From positions 1 through 64,000 of the forward strand of contig JADJPK010000021.1 of NCBI GenBank assembly GCA_016713305.1: DNA of 64,000 bases, written 5' to 3'. The first letter of the stretch is position 1; each line of letters opens with the position of its first letter. The stretch is from Betaproteobacteria bacterium (GTDB lineage Bacteria; Pseudomonadota; Gammaproteobacteria; Burkholderiales; Ga0077523). Position numbers and translations under genes: made by a program. Positions 44,155-53,448 of this stretch are shown here, one piece after another. The notes below the pieces were generated by a model. It searched no databases and had not been told where the DNA came from. It worked only from the letters and a program-made list of their open reading frames with translations.

Positions 44155-44504
44155 GCGGATGGCGCCGCCCGACGCAGCCGGCTGCGTACGTAGAGCAGGC
44201 AACCGGCGAAGAACATCAGCGACAGCACGACTTCGGTGATGGCCAATCGTTGCGAAAGGCCGCGGTCGGACCAGGCACGCACGACGCCTTCGGTGAAGTA
44301 CGCCAGCGCAAGAAAGCTGGACCAGCGGTAGCTGTAGAGGCGCTCCCGCAGGATGCCGAACAGCGGCGCCAGCAGCGGCAACGACTTCAGCATCAGGAGG
44401 CTGCCGCCGGGACGCAATGGCGCCAGGAACGACTCCCAGGCCACGCAGAGCAGCGTGAGCGCGATCAGCGAGGAACAGGTGAGAACGTAGGCGAACCGGA
44501 TCAT
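44151..44504 (-). CDS. DUF2069 family membrane protein
   Basis: 117 residues from ATG at 44504, overlapping the hugZ stop (ATGA). Four hydrophobic segments (YVLTCSSLIALTLLCVAW, LLMLKSLPLLAPLFGILR, WSSFLALAYFTEGVVRAW, LAITEVVLSLMFFAGCLLYV) match the DUF2069 plan, found mostly next to wrbA in beta- and gammaproteobacteria. Function unknown. Inner membrane. The adjacency to a quinone-reductase-like flavoprotein is the recurrent context. Confidence 0.88.
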   Translation of the reverse strand: MIRFAYVLTCSSLIALTLLCVAWESFLAPLRPGGSLLMLKSLPLLAPLFGILRERLYSYRWSSFLALAYFTEGVVRAWSDRGLSQRLAITEVVLSLMFFAGCLLYVRSRLRRAAPSA

Positions 44505-45199
44505 CGGATCCGGCTTTGCTGGGCCATTTGCACGAGCACGCGTCTGGCCGCATCGGCGTCGGGCACGACTTCCGGAAACTCGAAACGCAGCAGGGTTCCG
44601 TCCGCCAGCACATCGAAACCGTCGGCGTCGATGCCGGCCATTTGCACGCTTTGCGGCGTCACGCCGTAGCCATGCCGGCAATAGTCGGCAAGGGCCTGCG
44701 CGTGGTCGGCATTCATGTGTTCGACGATGTCGCGCTCGCGCGCGTCGAGCGGCATTTCCGGCAGGAGGAACTGGTGGCCGTCCAGCCAGCGGATGTCGCC
44801 GAACCCGCCGATCCAGTGCACCGCCACGATGTCGATGCGATGGAAGTGGAAGTCGCCGAACCCCGCATACTGCTCCGACTCGGGAAAGAACGCGCGGTAG
44901 CGCGCAGCCCCGCGGTCGTCCGGCGCGATGCGCGAGGCGTCTCCCAGCACGGTGAGCCGCGGGCCGGTCACGACATCGTCACCATGGACGTTGAGGCTGA
45001 CCCGGCTGTCTTCGGCGATGTTCTGCGTGTGGGCCGCCAGATCGCTGATGAGCAGGATGGGTGAACCCGACACGTCCAAGGCGAACGGCACCGCCGAACC
45101 GGCCGGATAGCCGGGAAAGCGTTTCGAGTGCGTGCTGAGGACGCCCGCCCGGATCCTGCGAAAGAGCTGGCGCGCGCGGCGCGGCGTGTCGGCACTCAT
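44501..45199 (-). CDS. HugZ-like pyridoxamine-5'-phosphate-oxidase-fold protein (possible heme utilisation)
   Basis: 232 residues from ATG at 45199. The N-terminal split-barrel flavin/heme-binding domain covers about 5-150 (RIRAGVLSTHSKRFPGYPAG, SVPFALD-type strand, ILLISDLAAHTQNIAEDSRV, HWIGGFG). The C-terminal DUF2470-type domain covers about 155-230 (RDIVEHMNADHAQALADYCR, the H-x-N-x-D-H motif). This architecture is shared by HugZ heme oxygenases and uncharacterised relatives. Heme degradation is possible but not shown; no heme-uptake genes are nearby. It overlaps wrbA (ATGA) and the DUF2069 gene. Confidence 0.8.
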   Translation of the reverse strand: MSADTPRRARQLFRRIRAGVLSTHSKRFPGYPAGSAVPFALDVSGSPILLISDLAAHTQNIAEDSRVSLNVHGDDVVTGPRLTVLGDASRIAPDDRGAARYRAFFPESEQYAGFGDFHFHRIDIVAVHWIGGFGDIRWLDGHQFLLPEMPLDARERDIVEHMNADHAQALADYCRHGYGVTPQSVQMAGIDADGFDVLADGTLLRFEFPEVVPDADAARRVLVQMAQQSRIR

Positions 45200-45789
45200 G
45201 CGGCGAGCTTCAAGGCGGTCCTGGCGAGCCGCTGTCCCAGCGCCACGCAGAGCCGCCGCTCTTCTTCGGTCAGGGGCCTGTCGTTGCCCGGCCCGGCCCA
45301 ATGCGTGGCGCCGTAGGGGCTGCCGCCGCTCGAGGTGCTCGCGAGGTCAGGCTCGGTGTAGGGCACGCCGACGATCACCATGCCGTGATGGAGCAGGGGC
45401 AGGGTCATGGACATCAGCGTCGTCTCCTGCCCCCCGTGCAGGCTTGTCGTGGAGGTGAACACGGCTGCCGCCTTTCCGGCCAGGGCTCCCTGCGCCCAGA
45501 GCGTGCCGGTGGAATCCCAGAAGTACTTCATCGGGGCCGCCATGTTGCCGAACCGGGTGGGGCTGCCCACGGCGATGCCGATGCACTCCTCCAGATCGCG
45601 GGCCGTGGCATACGGTGCACCGCTGTCGGGGATGGCCGGTTCCACGGCTTCGCAGACGGCCGAGATTCTGGGAACGGTACGGACGCGGGCCGCGGCCGGA
45701 GGAACCCGCTCGATGCCGCGGGCCACCCATCGGGCCATCTCTTGCACTGCTCCGGTGGTGCTGTAGTAGAGGACGAGTATTTCGTTCAT
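45196..45789 (-). CDS. wrbA: NAD(P)H:quinone oxidoreductase, WrbA type
   Basis: 197 residues from ATG at 45789, the standard WrbA length. Flavodoxin-like fold: FMN phosphate loop VLYYSTTGAVQEMARWVARG (about 5-24), the isoalloxazine contacts GSPTRFGNMAAPMKYFWD (about 76-93) and FTSTTSLHGGQETTLMSM (about 110-127), and the WrbA-specific SPYGATHWAG (about 155-164). Two-electron quinone reduction in the cytosol protects against redox cycling. First gene of a four-gene operon with four-base overlaps throughout. It is divergent from yihY. Confidence 0.93.
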   Translation of the reverse strand: MNEILVLYYSTTGAVQEMARWVARGIERVPPAAARVRTVPRISAVCEAVEPAIPDSGAPYATARDLEECIGIAVGSPTRFGNMAAPMKYFWDSTGTLWAQGALAGKAAAVFTSTTSLHGGQETTLMSMTLPLLHHGMVIVGVPYTEPDLASTSSGGSPYGATHWAGPGNDRPLTEEERRLCVALGQRLARTALKLAA

Positions 45790-45956
45790 CAGGTATCCGG
45801 TGCATCCCGGCAGGGCCGGATCGCGCAGGCCTCGCGGCGCACCTGGCCTGCCGAGCCGGGCGGAGGTGGGGCGGAATGCCGCAGGAATCCGCAATACGCA
45901 CGCCGCTTCGATCCTTCATCGCTATTATAGGAGTGCCCTCTCGACTCCGGCGGCGC

Positions 45957-46896
45957 ATGAACCTCCATCTCACCGATCTCAAGAGCATCGCCCGCTTCGT
46001 TGTCCGCCGGTTCCGCGAGGACGCGCTCGCACAGGTGGCCGGCAGCCTGACCTTCACCACGCTGTTCGCGCTCGTGCCGCTCGTCACCATCGTGATCACC
46101 ATGTTCGCGGTGCTCCCGGTCTCCACCAAGCTCGCGAGCACGCTCAACGCCTTCATCGTTTCCAATTTCCTGCCCGGCGCGGCCAGCAAGCTGATCAGCG
46201 GCTACACGCAGCAGTTTGCCGAGAATGCCACGCGGCTGACCGCCATCGGCGTCGCGCTGCTTGCGGTCACGGCCATCATGATGATGTCCACGATCGACCG
46301 CGCCTTCAATCGAATCTGGCGGGTGCACCGCTCGCCTCCGATCATGCGGCGAATGCTCGTGTACTGGGCGCTGCTGACCGTCGGGCCGCTGCTGGTGGCG
46401 GCGGCCGTGTACTTTGCCTTCTGGCTGATTTCGGCCTCGCTGGGCATGATCGACGAGCGCGGCTCCAGGCGAACGATCCTCAAGATCCTGTCGGTGATGC
46501 TCACCTTCGTCGCGCTGCTTTTCCTCTACCGCACGGTGCCCAACCGGCGGGTGTCATGGTCCGATGCCATGGCCGGCGCTCTCGTCGGCGGGGCCGGATT
46601 CGAGGCGATGAAGGCCCTCTTCACGGCGGTGGTCGCCACCTTCGGCAACTACAAGCTCATCTACGGGGCGTTCGCCGGATTCCCGGTCTTCCTGTCCTGG
46701 GTCTTCCTGTCCTGGCTCATCGTGCTCACGGGCGCCGTCATCACCGCCGCGCTGCCGCAACTGCGTACGGGCGCCTGGGCCCGGTATCGCGTGCCTGGGG
46801 AAACTATCTCGAAGCCCTCGCGATTCTTCGTCATCTGCGAGACCGGCACGCATCCGGTGGCGTTTCCACGCTGGTCGAACTGTCACGTGCGGCCCG
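45957..46896 (+). CDS. YihY/virulence factor BrkB family membrane protein, main part
   Basis: ATG at 45957. Six or more transmembrane helices in the YihY pattern: LTFTTLFALVPLVTIVITMF, then IGVALLAVTAIMMMSTIDRA, AFNRIWRV, LVYWALLTVGPLLVAAAVYF, VLTFVALLFLYRTVPNRRV and FPVFLSWVFLSWLIVLTGAV. These were once misnamed ribonuclease BN; the true function is unknown. Near 46795 one base is missing in CCTGGGG and the frame ends in 34 noise codons. Repaired, the protein is 429 residues. A TATTAT box at 45922 may be the -10 element. Confidence 0.88.
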
Positions 46897-47245
46897 GATG
46901 ACCTGGGAGGACACCGAGGTGCTGCTGGTGCGCATGGCCACGCGCGGCTGGGCCGTGCGCGGCGGCGAAGGCGGGTGGGTGCTCTGTCAGGACCCGCGGA
47001 ACATCAAGCTGGAAACGGTGTTCGAGGAGTTCGTGTTTCAGTCGGAGGGGTTGTCCCGCGAGGCGCACCGGCTGGGCCTTCACGACCGCCCCTGGCAGGC
47101 CGCACCCGCCGTGACCGGCCGCATGAGTCTCGAACAGTGGTGCGCCGATGGTGCGGCCGGCGCCTCCGCCGGCGCTCCGTTGTCCACCACCGCCAGCGTG
47201 CCGGACGACTCCCGATCGCGCGCGGAACTCAAGGCGGTTCCCTGA
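46796..47245 (+). CDS. YihY-family protein, C-terminal cytoplasmic domain (frameshift continuation)
   Basis: Continues the preceding gene as GNYLEALAILRHLRDRHASG, then LVELSRAARMTWEDTEVLLV and MATRGWAVRGGEGGWVLC. This is the winged-helix-like C-terminal extension found in betaproteobacterial YihY proteins. After this comes a low-complexity Ala/Gly tail. It has no start codon of its own at the junction, so it is a fragment produced by the indel near 46795, not a gene. Confidence 0.75.
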   Translation, partial: WGNYLEALAILRHLRDRHASGGVSTLVELSRAARMTWEDTEVLLVRMATRGWAVRGGEGGWVLCQDPRNIKLETVFEEFVFQSEGLSREAHRLGLHDRPWQAAPAVTGRMSLEQWCADGAAGASAGAPLSTTASVPDDSRSRAELKAVP

Positions 47246-47737
47246 CGCGGACGGCTTTTCCCGGCCGCCGCACCCATGCGGTAGAAATTCCCGGTGGAAT
47301 GTACTCCGCCGCGCGTCCGCGGGGTCTCCAGCTCTTCGCCGCGCGTACGCACTTGTACGCGTTTGTCGTCCAAAACCTTCCCACCGTCCGTCATGGACCG
47401 ACGATGCGGCATCCCGATTGCCGCGGCTGTCGTTCGATTCCTCGTCTGAACGTTGTCCCGGCGCGAGGGGTGTCGGGCAATGACAACGCTCGTCCACTGA
47501 GAGCGGGCGCGATACGTTCGCCTCGTTCGTCGCCCGGCGGCGACTGAAGCGGCTGAGGTCTGGACCCTCCGGCAGGATTTCAGCCGTGCAAGCTGTTGAA
47601 TCGCCAATCATCCGCGGAGGTGGTCACGGTATTGCAAAGAGATCTTCCCCGAGGGCGGCCTGTCGCAGGACCGCATGGGATCCGGAAATCCGGCGGGCCG
47701 CGTTGTCGCGTCCGGAAGCAGTCGGGGGAGAAGTGGG
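47246..47737. other. Intergenic region, no gene recognised
   Basis: 492 bp between yihY and the DUF1800 gene. Codon pattern and composition give no supported ORF on either strand, although short open stretches exist. It probably carries the promoter and leader of the DUF1800/DUF1501 operon. GGGGGAG at 47724-47730 is the Shine-Dalgarno site of that gene. No RNA family was recognised by eye. Confidence 0.5.
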
Positions 47738-49048
47738 ATGGCATGGTCACGCGAGGACGCGGCGCATCTGTTGCGCAGGGCAGGTTTTGGAGGATCGCTG
47801 GATGATGTGGAGCGCGTGTACGCGCTGGGGCAGAACGGCGCGATCGAATTCTTCGTGGACTATCAGGCCACGGCCGACCCGGTATGGGACAACGACAACC
47901 CGTTCGGTCTGCCGGATCTGACCGGGCAATGGGACGGAGTCACGATTTCGCTGCTGTACCAGATGCTGACGACACGCCGGCCTCTGGAGGCGAAGCTGCT
48001 CTGGTTCTGGCACGGGCATTTCACCACTCCGCTCACGGGCGTGGGCAATCTGCTGTTCCACCGGCAGATGAAGACCTGGCGCCAGCATGCGAGCGGAAGC
48101 TTTCCGCAGTTCCTCTCGGCAATGTTCAAGGACGGGGGGATGCTGACTTATCTGAACGGTTCGTTCAGCTCCAAGCGCCAGCCGAACGAGAACTTCGCCC
48201 GCGAGGTCCAGGAGCTCTACACGACAGGACCTGGCCCTTACACCGAGGACGACATCAAGGAAGCCGCGCGGGCGCTCACCGGCTGGGAAGTGAAGACCGC
48301 GAATCTGACGGTCAACTTCAACGCGGCGAACTTCGATTCCGGCTCCAAGACGTTCCTCGGGCAGACAGGCAACCTGGGCGGCGAGGACATCATGCGGATC
48401 CTCGCACAGCGCCCCGAGACGGCCCGCCGGCTCTCCACCAAGCTCTATCGCGCGTTCGTGAGCGAGCGGATCAACCTGGTCGACGTCAGCATGCTCGCCG
48501 CGTCCTGGACGCGTTCGGGGGGCGACATCAAGACCGTGATGCGCACGCTGTTCAAGCTGCCGTCGTTCTGGAACCCGGTCAATCGCGGGTTCATCTTCAA
48601 GACTCCGCTGGAGTTCGCATTCGGACTGGTACAGCGCCTGCGGGTACCGGTGGACACGACCCGAATGCGCAACATCGTGTCGTCCTGCACGCTGATGGGC
48701 CAGGATCCCTTCGATCCACCCAACCCCGCGGGCTATGCGACGGGGCTGCGTCTGACCGGTGCCAGCATGCTGATCGCGCGCACCCAGCTCGCCAGCACTC
48801 TCCTGAACAACTGGGCGACGGAAGATTCGATTTCGCTTCTGCTGACCGGAATCACGGCACCGGTTTCTGCCGACACGCTGATCACGACGGTCGCGAACCG
48901 TCTGGGGGTTCCTCGTCTGACGGCGGACACCCGTTCGAACATCGCCAACTATCTGGGCGCTGCGCCCATCGCTGCTTCGGCCCTTGCGAACAAGGCGCGT
49001 GCCGTGGCGTTTCTGCTCGCGGTCAGTCCCGAGTACCAGGTCAGCTGA
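47738..49048 (+). CDS. DUF1800 family protein
   Basis: 436 residues from ATG at 47738 (MAWSREDAAHLLRRAGFGGS), 7 bases after a GGGGGAG site. It carries the family signatures: HLLRRAGFG near the start, LLWFWHGHFTT (about 87-97), LNGSFSSKRQPNENFAREVQ with ELYTTGPGPYTEDDIKEAAR (about 135-180) and the terminal AFLLAVSPEYQ. DUF1800 genes are almost always paired with a DUF1501 gene, as here (12 bp downstream). The role of the pair is unknown; export or surface deposition has been suggested. No signal peptide is seen at this start. Confidence 0.92.
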   Translation: MAWSREDAAHLLRRAGFGGSLDDVERVYALGQNGAIEFFVDYQATADPVWDNDNPFGLPDLTGQWDGVTISLLYQMLTTRRPLEAKLLWFWHGHFTTPLTGVGNLLFHRQMKTWRQHASGSFPQFLSAMFKDGGMLTYLNGSFSSKRQPNENFAREVQELYTTGPGPYTEDDIKEAARALTGWEVKTANLTVNFNAANFDSGSKTFLGQTGNLGGEDIMRILAQRPETARRLSTKLYRAFVSERINLVDVSMLAASWTRSGGDIKTVMRTLFKLPSFWNPVNRGFIFKTPLEFAFGLVQRLRVPVDTTRMRNIVSSCTLMGQDPFDPPNPAGYATGLRLTGASMLIARTQLASTLLNNWATEDSISLLLTGITAPVSADTLITTVANRLGVPRLTADTRSNIANYLGAAPIAASALANKARAVAFLLAVSPEYQVS

Positions 49049-49060
49049 AGGAAATCGACG

Positions 49061-50281
49061 ATGTCCATGAACATGAATCGGCGGCGCCTGCTCCAGGCAG
49101 GAGTCGGGGCGGGGGCGCTAGGGCTGGTCCCGGGGATGGGAATCCTGCGGGATGCACAGGCAGCGGGCACGGGAAAGACGCTGATCACCATCCATCTCAC
49201 CGGCGGCAACGATACGCTCAACACGGTGATTCCGTATGCGGATCCGCAATACGCCCTGACGCGCGGACGGCTCGCCATTCCCAACGATGCGAACCTGCCC
49301 AAGCTGGACTCGCGCATCGCCCTGCATCCGGCGCTGGGCACGATCAAGTCCTTGTGGGACCGCGGCCGTGTGGCGATCGTGCATGGTGTCGGATACCCCG
49401 GCTTCGACTACTCGCACTTCCAGGCGATGGAGATCTACTGGAGTGCCGACCCGCGCCGGACGACCTACACGGGCTGGCTGGGGCGCGCTCTGGATACGGT
49501 CACGGCGGGGGCGGCCAGCTCCCCGGTGCTCGCCGGAACCTCGATCGGTTACGGGACGCCGCCTGCGCTGGTCGCGAGGCAGTACACCGCGCCGCAACTG
49601 CCGCCGAACCCGGCCTGGTTCTGGCTGCCTTCCGGCGGCGCGCATCAGGAGGCGATGAAACGCATCCTGTCCCAGCCGCCTACGCAGACCAATCTGTTCT
49701 ACGACGCGTTCCTGCGCAACGCGAAATCGGCCATCACGGCCTACGAGACCGTGGACGTCGCGCGCGATCTGCGCCCGGGTGTCGACTATCCGGCGGGCAA
49801 CTTTGCGAAAGGGCTCTCGTTCGCGGCGCAACTCATGCGCACGGATCCCTCGATCCGGGTGATCACGATGGAGCAGGGGTCCTACGACACGCACGACAAC
49901 CAGTTGCCGCGGCAGCACAAGAACCTCGCGGAACTGGATGCGGCACTGAAGTCCTTCGTGGCCGATCTCGACATGAACGGCCTTTCCGACCGCGTGATGA
50001 TCCTGCTCTGGAGCGAGTTCGGCCGCCGGGTCGTGCCCAATGCCAACGATGGTACGGATCACGGATCGTCCCAGGCGATGATTCTGATCGGGACGGGGGT
50101 CCGGCGCGGATTCGTCGGATCGCCGCCTTCGCTCGACCCGGCGACGTTCGTGGACCGGGGAAACCTGCCCATGCAGTTCGATTTCCGGCAGCTCTACGCC
50201 ACCCTGCTCGACGGCTGGATCGGCGTCGATTCGAAGACGGTGCTGGGCTCCGCGTTCGGAAGGCTGCCCGTCCTTCTCTGA
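49061..50281 (+). CDS. DUF1501 family protein with Tat signal
   Basis: 406 residues. The N-terminus MNMNRRRLLQAGVGAGALGL is a twin-arginine signal (NRRRLLQAG) ending in AQA near residue 33. The body has the sulfatase-like alkaline-phosphatase-fold motifs of DUF1501: LITIHLTGGNDTLNTVIPYA (about 41-60), HGVGYPGFDYSHFQAMEIYW (about 108-127), SYDTHDNQ (about 275) and LLWSEFGRRVVPN (about 315-327). Exported folded, so probably periplasmic with a cofactor or metal. Operon with DUF1800. Confidence 0.92.
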   Translation: MSMNMNRRRLLQAGVGAGALGLVPGMGILRDAQAAGTGKTLITIHLTGGNDTLNTVIPYADPQYALTRGRLAIPNDANLPKLDSRIALHPALGTIKSLWDRGRVAIVHGVGYPGFDYSHFQAMEIYWSADPRRTTYTGWLGRALDTVTAGAASSPVLAGTSIGYGTPPALVARQYTAPQLPPNPAWFWLPSGGAHQEAMKRILSQPPTQTNLFYDAFLRNAKSAITAYETVDVARDLRPGVDYPAGNFAKGLSFAAQLMRTDPSIRVITMEQGSYDTHDNQLPRQHKNLAELDAALKSFVADLDMNGLSDRVMILLWSEFGRRVVPNANDGTDHGSSQAMILIGTGVRRGFVGSPPSLDPATFVDRGNLPMQFDFRQLYATLLDGWIGVDSKTVLGSAFGRLPVLL

Positions 50282-50589
50282 ACCCCCGGAGAGCGCGCCG
50301 CTGCGCGTCTCCTCATCTCGGGATGGCCTGATCGATGTGCGCCGATCGCATGGCATCCGGGCACATTCAATCGCGAGAGGCGCGGCCGAGTTCGTCGGCA
50401 GGTGCCAGGTCTACGCGCGGGGCGCGGTCCGGCCCCGTTTCCACGGTTATCCCCGGTTTCCCTTTCACGCCCGGTTTCCGGTGCGCGCCCCGCGCACCGT
50501 CCTCCACGCCGTCTTCCCGTCATCCGCCCACCGGGCCCCCGGCACCGGCGCGCGATCCCATCACTGCTTCCCCAACGCAGGAGACCTCA
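50282..50589. other. Intergenic region upstream of the PEP-CTERM-like gene
   Basis: 308 bp. I find no coding pattern. The stretch GAGAGCGCGCCGCTGCGCGTCTC (50289-50311) right after the DUF1501 stop has hairpin-forming arms and could end the operon. CGCAGGAGACCTCA (50576-50589) supplies the ribosome-binding site of the next gene. Confidence 0.4.
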
Positions 50590-51225
50590 ATGAAAACAAA
50601 CACCCTATTCGCGGCGTTCGCTGCCGCAACGTGGCTGTACGCCGGGACGGCGTCGGCCGTGGTCATCGACTTCGAATCGCTGACGCATGCAGGGCTCGAT
50701 GTCGTGGCCATTCCCGTATACCAGGAGGACGGTTTCCGTTTCTCCAGCGACGTCGATCCCGTGCTCGCGGATGCCGCATTCAGCATCTGGGGCACCGGAG
50801 GCATCGGCTTCAACGGCTCCACCGCGCTGTTCAACACCTTCGAGGGTCAGACCACCACGATGCAGTCCGTGGACGCTTCCCCGTTCTCCCTGCAATCGAT
50901 CACCGTGGGACCGATGATCGAGGGGCTGGCCGGGACCCTGACGTTCGTCGGCGAACTGGCGGGCGGCGGCGAGGTCACCCAGAACTTCACCTTCGGTCCG
51001 GCCCTCCTGCCGCAGGTGCTCACGTTCGGGACCGGCTTCGCCGGCCTGTCGCGCGTCATGTGGCTGCAGGGCAACGCGCTGGAAGCGCATCAGTTCGACA
51101 ATCTGGTCGTCAATCAGCCCATCCCGGAAATGCGGACAGGCGCGTTCGTTCTCGCGGGCCTTGCCGTGCTGGGCGTGTGGCGCTCGCGCAAGACGCCCCG
51201 GCGGAGATTCCATCCGGAGGACTGA
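50590..51225 (+). CDS. Exported protein with PEP-CTERM-like sorting signal
   Basis: 211 residues. The N-terminal signal peptide runs about 1-23 (MKTNTLFAAFAAATWLYAGTASA). The mature part is a beta-rich, acidic, cysteine-free domain beginning VVIDFESLTHAGLDVV, typical of PEP-CTERM exoproteins. The C-terminus has IPEMRTGAFVLAGLAVLGVW followed by RSRKTPRRR: a near-PEP motif, one membrane helix and an arginine cluster, the exosortase/PEP-CTERM plan. The motif reads P-E-M rather than P-E-P, and ten residues follow the helix, so processing is uncertain. No exosortase is in the window. Confidence 0.75.
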   Translation: MKTNTLFAAFAAATWLYAGTASAVVIDFESLTHAGLDVVAIPVYQEDGFRFSSDVDPVLADAAFSIWGTGGIGFNGSTALFNTFEGQTTTMQSVDASPFSLQSITVGPMIEGLAGTLTFVGELAGGGEVTQNFTFGPALLPQVLTFGTGFAGLSRVMWLQGNALEAHQFDNLVVNQPIPEMRTGAFVLAGLAVLGVWRSRKTPRRRFHPED

Positions 51226-51287
51226 CACCCCGGCACGAGTGCGGCGGCGGCACCGGGGCCGCCGCCGCGACGACCGGACAACCGGTT

Positions 51288-52142
51288 CTACTTGCGCGGC
51301 TTGAAGGTGTCGGTGGGAGCCCGCTCCAGCAGGATGTCCTGCATGCGCGTCTCGATGGCGCCCTTGATCTTGGGATGGGTGATCACGTAGAAGCGCTCCG
51401 CTTCGACGGCATCGAACACCATGTCCGCGACCTGTTCCGCGGAGATGCGTCCGGACTGCACGGCATGCTTGAGCGCCTGTTCGCGGGCGAGGTCGTCGGC
51501 CGTGAGTTCGCGCGGGGCATTGCGCAGACCCTCGGGGCGGTTGCGCTCGGAATCCGCAATGCCCGTCGGCACATAGGCGGGGCACAGCACCGATGCCTTC
51601 ACCTTGGACGTCTTCGTTGCGAGATCGTGGTGCAGGCACTCCGTCAGCGTGACGACGGAATGCTTGGACACACAGTAGATGCCCATGCCGGGCGGCGACA
51701 GCAGCCCCGCGACCGAAGCCGTGTTCACGATATGCGCCTCCGTGTCCTGCGCCAGCATCAGCGGCACGAAGCTGCGCAGTCCGTGAATGACGCCGTACAC
51801 GTTCACGCCCAGACACCACTGCCAGTCTTCCAGCGTGCTCTCCCAGGCGAGGCCGCCGGGAGCCACGCCCGCGTTGTTGCACAGGACATGCGCGCCGCCG
51901 AAGCGCTCGACCGCCTCGTCCCGCAGCCGGTCGACGTCGTCCTGCCGCGAAACGTCGCACTTCACCCCCAGCACGGGCACGCCCGCGGCCTCGAATTCGC
52001 CCACCGCCTTTTCCAATGCGTCCGGCTGGACGTCTGCCAGCACCAGCTTCATGCCCGCGCGGCCGAAGCGCCGCGCCATCGCGAGGCCCAATCCGCTGCC
52101 GCCGCCGGTGACGACCGCCACCTTGTCCCGAAACTCTTTCAT
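51288..52142 (-). CDS. Short-chain dehydrogenase/reductase
   Basis: 284 residues. Classical SDR: cofactor loop VVTGGGSGLGLAMARRFG (about 10-27), NNAGVAPGG (about 90), and catalytic Ser (NTASVAGLL), Tyr and Lys (YCVSK at about 159-163). Asp in VLADVQPDAL after the second strand favours NAD over NADP. The C-terminal extension (about 225-284) contains the RMQDILLERAPTDTF block found in SDRs linked to lipid or polyketide-like substrates. It is divergent from the phosphotransferase gene (about 130 bp), and probably part of the same acyl-CoA function. Confidence 0.9.
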   Translation of the reverse strand: MKEFRDKVAVVTGGGSGLGLAMARRFGRAGMKLVLADVQPDALEKAVGEFEAAGVPVLGVKCDVSRQDDVDRLRDEAVERFGGAHVLCNNAGVAPGGLAWESTLEDWQWCLGVNVYGVIHGLRSFVPLMLAQDTEAHIVNTASVAGLLSPPGMGIYCVSKHSVVTLTECLHHDLATKTSKVKASVLCPAYVPTGIADSERNRPEGLRNAPRELTADDLAREQALKHAVQSGRISAEQVADMVFDAVEAERFYVITHPKIKGAIETRMQDILLERAPTDTFKPRK

Positions 52143-52270
52143 GGTATTTCCTCCTCGGCCGGAGTCTACCGCGCGGGGACCGCTGCACGGCTTCCGGGAC
52201 GGCTCCCTGTGCTTCGCGACGGCCCGCCAGCCGGTGTATCCTCGGTCCGCTCAGGGCTGACCGACACATC

Positions 52271-53338
52271 ATGAGAGAAGATTTCGTAGGAACCATGCCG
52301 GTGCAGGAAAAGCACCGCTTCGACGTGGATGCGCTGGAGCGCTATCTCGCCGTGCAGATGCCGGGATTCGCCGGTCCGCTCACCGTGGCGCAGTTCAAGG
52401 GCGGGCAATCGAACCCCACCTTCATGCTCTCGGCCGGCGGCAGGCAGTATGTCCTGCGCCGCAAGCCGCCGGGCAAGCTTCTGCCCTCCGCGCATGCAGT
52501 GGACCGCGAGTACCGGGTGCTCAAGGCGCTTCACGGCAGCGACGTGCCCGTGGCGAAGCCTCACGTCCTGTGCACGGACGAGAGCGTGATCGGCACCATG
52601 TTCTACGTGATGGACTGCGTGCACGGCCGCGTGCTGTGGGACCCCTCGCTGCCGGGAATGGCGCGGGAGGAACGCCGCGCCATCTTCGACGAGATGAACC
52701 GCGTCATCGCCGCCCTGCACAAGGTCGACTACCAGGCCGTGGGGCTCGGCGACTACGGCAAGCCCGGCAGCTACCTGGAACGCCAGATCGCCCGCTGGAC
52801 CAAGCAGTACCGCGCTTCGGAAACCGAGCGCATCGAGGCGATGGAAAACCTCATCGAGTGGCTGCCGAAGAACATCCCGCCGGGCGAGGAGACGACGATC
52901 GTCCACGGCGATTACCGGCTGGACAACACGATCTTCCATCCGACCGAGCCGAAGATGCTGGCGGTGCTGGACTGGGAACTCTCCACCCTGGGCCATCCCA
53001 TCGCCGACTTCGCCTATCACTGCATGACCTGGCGGCTCACGCCCGCGGAGTTCCGCGGCATGCTGGGGCTGGACTTCGGGGCCCTGGGCATTCCGCCGGA
53101 AGAGGAATACGTGGAGATGTACTGCCGGCGCACCGGCCGGAGCGGCATCCCGAACTGGGACTTCTACATGGCCTACAACATGTTCCGGCTGGCGGGCATT
53201 CTCCAGGGGATCATGGGCCGCGTGGTGGAGGGCACGGCATCGAACGCGCAGGCGCTCGAATCCGGCAAGCGGGCGAGGCCGATGGCCGAAGCCGGCTGGC
53301 GGCAGGTGGAGAAGATCCTCAAGGGCCCCGCTGCCTGA
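52271..53338 (+). CDS. Phosphotransferase family protein (APH fold, ACAD10-like)
   Basis: 355 residues. Kinase-like aminoglycoside-phosphotransferase fold: nucleotide loop QFKGGQSNPTFMLSAGGRQY (about 42-61), Lys/Arg in YVLRRKPPGKLLPSAHAVDR (about 61-80), catalytic loop IVHGDYRLDNTIF (about 213-225) and metal-binding VLDWELSTLGHPIAD (about 233-247). This subfamily accompanies acyl-CoA dehydrogenases and ligases and is thought to phosphorylate hydroxy-acyl substrates, not antibiotics. It is the first gene of a row with a quinone oxidoreductase and an acyl-CoA ligase. An alternative start at Met 9 is possible. Confidence 0.9.
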   Translation: MREDFVGTMPVQEKHRFDVDALERYLAVQMPGFAGPLTVAQFKGGQSNPTFMLSAGGRQYVLRRKPPGKLLPSAHAVDREYRVLKALHGSDVPVAKPHVLCTDESVIGTMFYVMDCVHGRVLWDPSLPGMAREERRAIFDEMNRVIAALHKVDYQAVGLGDYGKPGSYLERQIARWTKQYRASETERIEAMENLIEWLPKNIPPGEETTIVHGDYRLDNTIFHPTEPKMLAVLDWELSTLGHPIADFAYHCMTWRLTPAEFRGMLGLDFGALGIPPEEEYVEMYCRRTGRSGIPNWDFYMAYNMFRLAGILQGIMGRVVEGTASNAQALESGKRARPMAEAGWRQVEKILKGPAA

Positions 53339-53448
53339 GAGACGCACGACATCCCGAACGACGAAACCGCGGCAGGCCGGGATCGATCCGATCCCGAGCC
53401 GGCAGGCGCCTCCAGGCAGGCGCGCCCATGCCGCCACGAAGGAGCCTC

